A program made the translations under genes and the position numbers. DNA of 64,000 nucleotides from Lunularia cruciata (lineage: Eukaryota > Streptophyta > Marchantiopsida > Lunulariales > Lunulariaceae): NCBI GenBank assembly GCA_948567375.1, contig OX419759.1, positions 37,487,493 through 37,551,492 of the forward strand. The letters are read 5' to 3'. Positions 55,902 to 64,000 of this stretch are shown here, in pieces (position 1 is the stretch's first letter; each line of letters starts with the position of its first letter). Below the pieces are notes generated by a model, which saw only the letters and a list, made by a program, of their open reading frames with translations, had not been told where the DNA came from and did not search any database.

Positions 55902-56295
55902 GTCCTGTGCCAATCAGTCACTCTTCAATTGCTCCTCCTCTCCAATCTCTGATTTGGTGAAGTTGTTGCCTGTCACTATCAAGAAGTTCTTGATCCTGAG
56001 GTCATTACTTTCTTCACGTGTACTTTCTTGATTGCGCTGACTCCAAAGAAGTTTGTTACATGTTATTTGGATCTGCTCACGCCGGCCGATATGAAGTCTC
56101 TCCTTCTTCTTCTTTGTCTTTGTGTCTTTGGGTTTTACTTCACATCTTGACCCGAGGTAGACTTCAGGTTTTACTTCACACCCCCGCTTCTTCTTATTTC
56201 TTCCTAAGTTAGCCCGCTTTAGGTTCTAACCATCTTCTTCTTCTTCAAATGCTAACAAAACAGAAAAAAACAAAAAATGTGGGTACCACACCTCT

Positions 56296-58799
56296 CACAC
56301 AATTGTAAAAACTCTTGAACATCTTGTGCCATATTGGGCCACCACCATTGGCATTGGAGGTTACCCAAGGTCTTATCTATAGCCATGTGACCAACGATTG
56401 GTAAATCATGGGCTTCTCAAAGATGCACAAGTCATAGATCACCCTTGGCTAGAACATAAATCTGGTCCTCATGAAATAGAAGGCCTTGCTTGAAGGAGAA
56501 GGTGTTGTACTCCTTTTTGCATGTTGCAATATGACCTTGTACCATTTGAAAGAAAAGATCTTGTTGTAGAGCTATTCTAAACTCAATTTGGACTTTGGAG
56601 TCAATTGACACCATTGTAATTGCCACCATTATAATTGCCACCGTGATGAGAGGAAGAGACTTCAAATCAGGTTGTCATGATAGGGCATCGGGGATGACAT
56701 TGAACCGACTGGGTTTGTACTCAAGTTTGATGTCAAAAAAATAAGTTGTTCCTCCCATCAATAACATTGACTCTTCATGTGTTCCAAATCTAATGTCTAC
56801 AACAAGGGTTTGTGATTGGTTTACATGATCACCTATTTCCCAAAATATTATATCTTTATACCTTGGTGGCATATACAATTGCTAGTTGTTCCCAATCTTT
56901 TGTAAAGTAATTCCTTTCTCCGGTGTTTAGTTGATGAGACACAAAGGCAATATGATGTAATCCATCTAGGATTCTTGTTGCAACATAGCTCCAATAGCAA
57001 AGTTAGAAGCATCAAAATCAACTACATAAGGTAGTTGAGAGTCATATGGTTGAAGAATGGGTCTTGAAGACACCATAGGTTTTAGCTTTTGGAAATTTTT
57101 TTCATGCTTGAAAGTCCACTAAACGCTTGAGTTCTTCTCCAAGAGGTTGGTCAATGGTGTTGCAACATGTGCATAAAAGTGGATGAACTATCAATAAAAA
57201 CTTGCCAATCCATTAAATGCTTGCACTTTTGTGGTATCCTTTGGAGTAGGCCAATCAATAATGGCCTTGATTTTCTCATCTTCCATCTTGATCCTTTCTG
57301 ATGAGATCTCGTGACCCAAGAAGGTAACTTCCTTATGCAAAAAAGCACACTTTGACTTCTTGCAATAAAACTTCTATTGACGTAGTCCTCTTCAAACTTC
57401 TCACAAGTGATTTGCATATTTTACTTCCATCTTGCTATAGATTAAAATTTCATCCAAGAACACAACCATGTACAAATCCAATGGTCTATCCAACACTTGA
57501 TGCATCTAATCCATGAAGACTATTGGAGCATTAGTGAGCTCAAAAGGTAGAACTCTCCATTCAAAATGCCCATATTCCATGCAAAAGGTAGTCTTTTGCC
57601 CATCCTTCCTATCAATAGGGATTTTCCAACAACTATTTCAAAGATCCAACTTGGAGAATTATCATGCTCCACTCAATTGATCAAGCAAGTCATCAATTTG
57701 AGGAAAAGGATATGCATTTTTCATTGTTTATTGAGCCCATGGTAATCAATATAGAAATAAAGTCCTCCATCCTTCTTTGGAACAAAAAGTATTGGTGCTC
57801 CCCAAGAAGACATACTATATCATATGAATTCCTTCTTCAACAACTCTATAAGTGTTGTTTGCAACTCCTCCAACTCCTTTGGTGAGAGCCAATAGATTGG
57901 TTTACTCACTAGAGTACTCCTAAGCAATAACTCAATCTTGAAGGGCATATCATGATTGGAGGGTAATCCCTTGGGTAGATCATCCAAAAACACATCCACA
58001 AGCCTTTAAACTATTTGATGAACCATTTCTTGATGAGGCTTTTGACACTCCTCAAATTCTCCTTGTGCAATTGGCTTCATCCACACCGCAAAAATAGACT
58101 TATCTTCCTCCAAAGCTTGCTCTATTGCTGCTTCATTGACAAACTTCCCATCTTGAGACTTATCTTCTTTCAAAGCTTGCTCTATGGTTGCTTTCTTGAC
58201 AAACTTCCCATATTGGGACTGACTATTCTTAGGTGTCTTACTCAAAGGTGCCAAATAACCTAATAAGAAATTCCTACCTTGGTATTGTACTTGAATTTGT
58301 CATCAGGTCCAATCAAATTGAACCTTATGACATTCAAGCCAAGGCAAACCCAAAATGACATCATACTATAGAGGTGTCACTATAAACCTCATACACTCCA
58401 AATACTCCTTCCAAATCTTAAATGTAACAAGATGTGAGGTACAAAATGCAAAACCCTTTCTACCACCTACCATCATCAATCTACTTCCAATTATTGGCAT
58501 GGTAGGAATATGTAATTCCTTTGCTAATTGTATGGACATGCAATTCTTTGAACTTCCAAAATCAACCAAAATCTAACAACCATGATCAGATATCATACCT
58601 TGCAAGTGAAGCAAACTTATATAGGTCAAGCCTTTGATCCCATAAGAACTAATCAAGTTCCCAATAGAAAGCTCAAAATCTCCTATTGTGATTCCTTGTT
58701 TCCTTGATCATTTTGCTCCACAAACTCCATTTGGGCTACTTGTCAAGGTCATCTATTCTTAAGTGGACATTCAACAATACAATGTCCAATTTGGTGATG
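56296..58799 (-). pseudogene. Protease, reverse transcriptase, RNase H and integrase start of D
   Basis: Read on the minus strand: a degraded gag zinc knuckle (IGHCIVECP) near 58770, protease VDFGSSKNC near 58560 (DSG changed to DFG), reverse transcriptase near 58000-57420 with a VFLDEILIYS-like catalytic box (second Asp to Glu), RNase H around 57100-56900, then integrase to the U3 junction. Stops and frameshifts are frequent, and C-to-T type changes dominate. Confidence 0.75.
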
Positions 58800-58845
58800 T
58801 TGTGCGTATATACATTGCTACACAACATACATAGTTGTGAACATC
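58800..58845. repeat. Short direct repeat, copy a (left half)
   Basis: Together with 60735-60789 it forms one copy of a repeat of about 100 bases, split by U4. The uninterrupted copy is at 61236-61322. The two flank about 450 bases, a layout like a TRIM element or a pair of short LTRs. Confidence 0.5.
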
Positions 58846-60729
58846 TGTGACAACTCGGCAAATATCACTTTTGCGGTAAGTAAAGTTTGTTCCCGTAGAG
58901 ATACGAGTCAAAATTGGTCAAATACAAAGTCAAAGCAATAATTGCAATTCTTCTTGGTTGCGTCTTTAATCTCTCAAGTAGAAACCACACCAAGAAGAGA
59001 GTAACAAGCACTGATTCCCAGTCTTGTTACGAATTAACACTCCATATACACAACTCCATCAAATCTTTCCAAACAATCTTGATTATGATGATTCAGGCTT
59101 TCCCAAAAATGGCACTTCATTGCAAAACAACTTCACCTCAGAATTGTGTTCCATCCCTCCATTGAAGGCACAACTTCCTCTATCAAAATTGCTTCACATC
59201 AACCTTGCACTGCACTCACAAATGGAGAATACTACCAACAAAACAATTCCTCTCAGATCTATCAAGGCATTGCTCCGATTGCACTTCACTCAAGATCAAA
59301 CACACAGAGTAAAGATCAAGGCTGCGGAATCCAACATCCAACAAGCACACTAACTTGCACTTTGAATTTCTCCACACACTCACAAACACACGTACAACGT
59401 TGATACTCAAAATCAAGCTCAAGCGACGAGCACTGCTTCACAGCACTTTGCTTTATCTATTCTCAAAAATAATGAGCACTGAACAACAATTCTCTACAAA
59501 TGCCACTCTTAAGTAGTGAAGCAACCGACAATTCTAACAACTCTACTGTTCTACAACAACTCTTCTAACCTGTAGATCCGAAATGACAATGCATCTCTTC
59601 ATATCTCCCTCTTCAAATCTCAAAACTGTTACTAATCCGATCCGATGTCTACTTCGTCATCGGCTTTCAAACCCGAAGTAAATTTACTTCCTACTACCCT
59701 GTCTTTGGGTTTCACAACTCCTACTTTCTCCACTAATTCTAACACTTTTCCTTCCTAATTTGCAGTTCCTATCATAATTAAGCCTTCTAAATCTCTATCT
59801 CTCGACCCACTTTTCTCAAAAGTGTCAAATGTCAAATCCAAAGACACTTGCACTCCTATCTCTCTTACTTTGGGTCTAACCAATATCAATTCTTTTACTA
59901 ATTCTACTGTGTCATCATCAAGAATTATAATTGAAAGTATGAATACACTATTTACACCTTCAATTTATAACCCACTGTCCCCTAATCACTCATGTAATTG
60001 ACCCAAAGACACTTACTGTCTGATCCTGGACTTTGGGTTTATTCACTACTGCTACTTCTCCTTCAATTCATGTTCCATCTTCAATCAAAACTGAAATTGA
60101 AGTCATGGGTATCCTAACTATCTTCTTTCCCTACTCTAACTTCCTTTAATCCCTTTGGCAAAACTCCTGAAGTCACCTTCACTACACTCCGAGGTCCGAC
60201 TTCCTCGGATTCAGTCATCTTTGTCTTGAGGTGAAGTCTCATGACCGGAAGTCATATAAACCCGAAGTCCGAAGTCCGAGGTCACATTGACCGGAAGACA
60301 CCAAACAACTCTTCACATCTACTCTTGAAACTTCAAATGCTTGTAACTTCTTCTATAGACTTCCAAACTTTGCGATTTTGGTAGCAATGAAAAGCCCTGA
60401 ACAAGATGCTTCCAACGAGATATAACATGCTTGATTTAGATCTGTCGTCACTAAGATATGATCCCCGCAAGAATCCTGACCTGTAACCTTCATTCCGATA
60501 TGAAGAAACCCTCCTTCGGCGTCTGCTCTCCTTCTCCAAGTTTTTCCTCCTCTGACACACAGTAAACTTCTTTGGGTTTGATCCAGTCTGAGTCCTTCTT
60601 CCTCTAACACAAAGTGGACTCTCTCGAGCTTGATCAAAACATAAGTTTCCACTCATTTCTTCTCTATTTGGTTTCAGCAAGACACTTCTTCTTCAAAACT
60701 CATCCAAAATGAAAAATATGTGTATCACA
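58846..60729 (-). mobile_element. Unit U4, internally deleted U-family element
   Basis: 1884 bases, with 5' end TGTGATACAC at 60729 and 3' end GTTGTCACA at 58846. Perfect ACATC duplication at 58841-58845 and 60730-60734. It keeps the whole conserved 3' tail (58846 to about 59640) and a piece of the acidic C-terminal coding region, plus a short 5' segment. Nearly all of the N-terminal and coiled-coil frame is gone. The frame 60333-60680 is not part of the U protein and has no known domain. Confidence 0.8.
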
Positions 60730-60734
60730 ACATC

Positions 60735-61235
60735 ATACACTATAGAAGCACAACTCACACATAAGTCATACATAGACTCTAAAGTGTCAAATAATCAGAT
60801 TGTTTACAACTCTTGAATCCACTCAACTCATATTAGTACTTGATCTGTCACTCTATTAATTGGGCATTGATTACAGTCAAGCCACACCCACTCTAGCTAA
60901 GAGAATCTAGGTGACACTCGCTGGCCTTTGTCTATCATAACTAGGAACTTGAAGGCTCAACATCATAGAAGTGAGCTCTTTGAAGCTGCACTTCAAAATT
61001 ATACCCCTGGACTTGAGCTAGGTCTGAAACCCTAACGGTTGTGCTAATGGCACACTTGATGGTGCAAATAGTGCAAAGTGACAATGGGCCCCATCATGAA
61101 GTCAGTACCCCGAACACAAAATCTGACCATCGGAAAGTAGTCTTTGAGAAACTGCTAAAATTACTCTAACTATTATCACTGCAACTCCAATGTCCGAGCA
61201 ATCTAGATGTGACACTACAAATTGCGTGATAGTTG
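60735..61235. other. Spacer between two short direct repeats
   Basis: 60735-60789 is the right half of copy a; the following 450 bases show no reading frame with known similarity. It may be the internal part of a TRIM-like element or the LTR of element F. Confidence 0.4.
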
Positions 61236-61322
61236 TCGTGCATATATACATCGTTACACAACATACATCGCTGTCAACATCATACACTATAGAAGCAAAA
61301 CTCACACATAGAATCTAAAGTG
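61236..61322. repeat. Short direct repeat, copy b
   Basis: Matches 58800-58845 plus 60735-60789 in the same orientation (ACATCATACACTATAGAAGC is shared across the U4 site). It gives the empty-site version of the U4 insertion. Confidence 0.6.
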
Positions 61323-61495
61323 CTATAATCACCCCCTTAGTTGGCAATTAGGTCCCTCTAACTCTAGATAGCCATCTACTCCAAGTATATGGTATACCCT
61401 ATGATGGCAAAGATCAGAAGGCCGGGTGCTATGGAGCTCCATTGTTAGTTGCTTGTCTGCAATCTATACCATATAAAGAATGAACTAGCTATAGG

Positions 61496-61828
61496 TCAAG
61501 TACATCTAGGACATAACCACTGTCCTTGAAGAACCACCGTGAGGGGAGGAGTCATACATGCCATATGCCATCTTCTCGAATATCTATCACACACTAACAT
61601 AGTAGTAGCTCTACCAGAAGAGCCACATAACATACACCTCAAGCCTGCACATACAAGTGCCAAGCTTGGGTCCATAGTACCATCAATGTTTGGGAGGTGG
61701 CATGGCACACAATTGCATACATGAGCTTTCCAAACAACACCATCACGTCCTTCTAACACAAGGACTCTAGATGGCAAAACCTCATGCACTCTCAAGATAG
61801 TGCAACCTATCAAAACATCAAGTGTCAT
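61496..61828 (-). pseudogene. C-terminal PHD-like finger of element F pol
   Basis: The last 110 residues before the stop contain CMLCGSS, LVCDRYSRRWHMAC, a PPL turn and GQWLCPRC. The spacing is that of the Cys4-His-Cys3 PHD finger, a reader of histone H3 tails. The fourth metal ligand is Tyr where Cys is expected, one G-to-A change on the coding strand. It lies just after the integrase, the position held by the chromodomain in chromoviruses, and may likewise target integration. Confidence 0.65.
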
Positions 61829-62189
61829 TGATGTTATTTGCTGTAGATATCTATAGGCTCCTAGATGAAATCAACGGATTGAGTGTTTATAACCTCCTCC
61901 TTGAATGGTAGCATAGCATAAAGTATCTCTATGCTGAGCAATCGCCAAGTTCTCAAAGGCCATTGACATCACTCTTTGAAAGATCTCTACCCATCGAGAA
62001 CATGCACTCATCCATACATCTAGGTCATCCAAGTCCTAAACTACAGTAGCATCTTGACGAATGGTTGTAGGTAAATTTGGATCTCATCCATAGAGTAGGA
62101 AGTAAAGAGAGAAGGATGCTAAGGAGGCTTGCCGGCTGAATCGATAGCCCATGGCCAACCAAGATAATTAAAGATTCCAATCTCCCAAG

Positions 62190-62760
62190 TGACCTCTCTA
62201 CAAACCATAATTTTGCAATCCTCTCTTCACTGTCTGAAACACTCTCTCTGCTTAGCCATCTGCCTCAAGGTGATCTCAAGATGTAGTACAATGATCAATC
62301 AAAGCCTTGTTACACAAGACCTAAAACTCTCTCAAGAACTTTGTACCTTGATCAGTCAAAACCTCAGTTGGTGCACCAAAATAACTAAGAACTCAATCTA
62401 GGAACAAGTAAGCCATCCCTTCACTAGACTTGTCAAGAAGTACCACCAACTTAGTCCACTTGGAGAAGTGCTCCACCATCACCAAAACATACCAATGATG
62501 TCTCACAGTCAACGGTAAAGGTCTAGCAAAGTCCAAACTCCAACGGTAACCCAATCCCATGATAGGTAATGGGTGTAACTATGGTGTAGGAGCATTGAAT
62601 GATGCTCTAACTTGGTCACAAACCACACATTTGGCAACAGACTATTGTACCTTGGTCTGCATACCGTGCCACCAATAGTGACTCTGGAGTAAGCTATATG
62701 TATGCTTTACTCCAAAATGTCCTAGCTCCTCATGAGCATGACGGACCAACTACGGTCTCT
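62190..62760 (-). pseudogene. Integrase of element F
   Basis: In the minus frame: the zinc-binding region near 62640-62700 (HYWWHGMQTKVQ-like, then VVCDQ), then WSLDFARPLPL near 62540, HFSKWTKLV near 62460 and VLTDQGTKF near 62355. This is the first half of the DDE core. A stop interrupts near 62395. Confidence 0.65.
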
Positions 62761-63314
62761 AAGATGGAAGTGGTACTACTCACACTCTGCCATCCTCCCA
62801 TACATGCAAAAGGTATCTACCTTCCAATCTGAACCATTTGGCTCGTTGAAGAACACGGTCTCTCTCCTTGGCCCAACTGTGCCACCCATAACACTAGTGC
62901 AAAGATAATCCATCACTAAGACATCATCATGAATGTCTTGCTGAACTATACCAATATCTTCACTCCTTGGATTTGTGACCTCAATACCTCCTCCTGTATG
63001 CACTGAGAGAGATACCACCAAAGCCTTAGAAAATATACACAAAAGGCCAATGCATGCCAACTTGACACCATCTCCTCATTTGTCTCACCATGCCAACGTG
63101 CTCCGGTCTGATCCTACTGACTGGGACATGGGTTTCTACTCAACCCATCTGCATCATGGTTCACCACTCCAGGTTTGTGAACAACCATAAAATCATACTC
63201 TTGTAAAATCAGAGCCCATTGTGCAAGCTTCCCTAAAAGCTTGTCGGACTCCATCAACCACTTCAACGGTTGATGATCAATGATGAGAGTGAGTGGGTTA
63301 CCAAATAGGTAACA

Positions 63315-64000
63315 TCAAAAATGTGCTACTACCCAAAAGGCTGCCAAGCACTCTCCCTTGTATGAACTATACTTTGCCTTTGCTAAATTTTTGGAGCGAC
63401 TAGCATAGGCCACCACAAAATCCTTCCCCTCATCATCATGGTGGGTGAGCATTGCTCCAAGCCCCAACATACTCCAATCAGTATGAACCTGAAATGGTTG
63501 TCCTTTGATCGGTCTCCTCAAAATAGGAGCAAATGTCAACCTCTCCTTGAGCTCTACAAGAGCTCTTTCTCTCTCATCTCCCCAACACCACTCCTATGTA
63601 AGCTTGGTCAACTTTGTCAAGGCCTTGGAAATGGCACTAAATCCTCTAACATAGTAGCAATAGAAGTTTTCCAACCCAAGTAATGCTCACACTTTGCTCA
63701 CATCTATAGGCTTAGGAATACATGCAATAGGCTCCACCTTGGTCTACTGAACACCAAGTCCTTCGGGGTAGATAGTGTGACCCAAATACTCAACCTGCTC
63801 ATGGAAGAACCTACACTTCCTAGGATGTAATTTGAGTCCATGAGATCTCAACCTCTCAAACACCTCCAACAACTGTCTCTCATGTTCCTCCATAATAGTG
63901 CTATAGACCAAAATGTCATCAATATAGCACCAAGCAAAATCCAATCCAACTAGGATCCTATCCATGATCCTCTGGAACTCAGCAAGAGCGTTCTTTAACC
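63315..64000 (-). pseudogene. Reverse transcriptase and RNase H of element F
   Basis: 63965-63744 encodes CYIDDILVYS, the catalytic box of Ty3 reverse transcriptase, and KLHPRKCRFF with YLGHTI. 63539-63315 encodes RNase H/tether sequence PFQVHTDWSMLGLGAML and YASRSKNLAKAKYS. The start of the domain is beyond the window. Confidence 0.8.

Larger units (their letters stand above)
52513..56290 (-). mobile_element. Unit U3, full-length U-family element
   Basis: 3778 bases, with 5' end TGTGGTACCC at 56290 and 3' end GGGTTATCACA at 52513. CCTCT duplicated at 52508-52512 and 56291-56295. It sits in the integrase zinc-binding region of chromovirus D. Its promoter, frame and tail match U1 and U2. Poly(A)-signal-like AATAAATAAA lies at about 53127-53136, some 615 bases before the 3' end. 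Confidence 0.87.
30010..58799 (-). mobile_element. Chromovirus D, split by units U1 and U3
   Basis: This is a Ty3-type chromovirus on the minus strand, in three pieces: 58799-56296, 52507-52304 and 31439-30010. The breaks fall exactly at U3 (duplication CCTCT) and U1 (duplication GTTAG). When the insertions are disregarded, the pieces align without gaps to the uninterrupted integrase of element B. The order is gag zinc-knuckle remnant, protease, reverse transcriptase, RNase H, integrase, chromodomain remnant, 3' LTR. The gag N-terminus and 5' LTR are missing; the element ends abruptly near 58799. All frames are broken, so it is dead. Confidence 0.8.
61323..64000 (-). mobile_element. Ty3-type retrotransposon F with PHD-like C-terminus (truncated by window end)
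   Basis: On the minus strand, read from 64000 down: reverse transcriptase, RNase H, integrase and a C-terminal PHD-like finger, followed by AAGGGGGTGA near 61335 that could be the purine tract. The 5' half lies outside the window. It belongs to a Ty3 lineage different from A, B and D. Frames are broken, so this copy is inactive. Confidence 0.7.

Noticed and set aside
57421-57460. A live reverse transcriptase in element D
   Set aside because: The catalytic box reads LDE instead of LDD and the surrounding frames contain many stops.
60333-60680. 115-codon minus-strand frame within U4
   Set aside because: It does not match the U protein in the other units and overlaps a second frame of equal length; probably random.
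31445-60729. Reading the U units as ordinary TIR DNA transposons
   Set aside because: The shared inverted termini are only a few bases of reliable match, no transposase is present, and TG...CA ends with 5-bp duplications fit integrase-type insertion better. Not excluded.
1-64000. tRNA, rRNA or snRNA genes
   Set aside because: None was recognised by eye on either strand; a tRNAscan or Infernal run would be decisive.

Overview
The window looks like nuclear DNA of a land plant. The support is an ortholog of the plastid inner-envelope protein FTSHI5, an ankyrin protein with a PGG-type membrane end, a LolA/DUF620-like secreted protein, spliced genes with GT-AG introns, and plant-type Ty3 LTR retrotransposons including a chromovirus primed by initiator tRNA-Met. 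Small introns, a TSP1-domain membrane protein and an endonuclease-type LINE that flowering plants lack, as far as I recall, make a bryophyte, lycophyte or fern more likely than a seed plant. I cannot name the species.

Bases 1-25,100 are gene-bearing and moderately GC. They hold an intronless ankyrin/PGG gene (947-3058, +), a two-exon secreted LolA-like gene (5273-6814, -), a six-exon gene for a type I membrane protein with a thrombospondin type 1 repeat (10360-13369, -) with a stray paralogous exon beside it, a nearly intact restriction-like-endonuclease non-LTR retrotransposon (about 14450-18085, -), and FTSHI5 (19844-24642, -) facing a possible divergent first exon (24801, +).

Bases 25,120-64,000 are transposable elements. 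After an extremely AT-rich block of about 1 kb and decayed relics comes a nest I could resolve by target-site duplications and by uninterrupted paralogs inside the window. Chromovirus D (30010-58799, -) was hit by unit U1 (31445-52298, +) and by unit U3 (52513-56290, -). U1 was hit by Ty3 element A (33686-47017, +) and by unit U2 (47326-51091, -). A was hit by chromovirus B (37746-43261, +). U4 (58846-60729, -) sits in a repeat at the right edge of D. A different Ty3 element, F, whose pol ends in a PHD-like finger, runs off the window's right end.

The most novel item is the U family: three copies of 3.75-3.78 kb plus a 1.9-kb deletion derivative, each with TGTG...CACA-type ends and a 5-bp target duplication. 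Each full unit carries its own TATA box 386-389 bp from the 5' end, a broken reading frame of about 850 codons for an acidic coiled-coil protein, and a conserved tail of about 800 bp with a poly(A) signal. No reverse transcriptase, integrase or transposase is visible in it. It could be a giant solo LTR carrying a gene, or a new kind of non-autonomous element. A second notable pattern is that all four LTRs of the B/D chromovirus family carry perfect heat-shock-element motifs.
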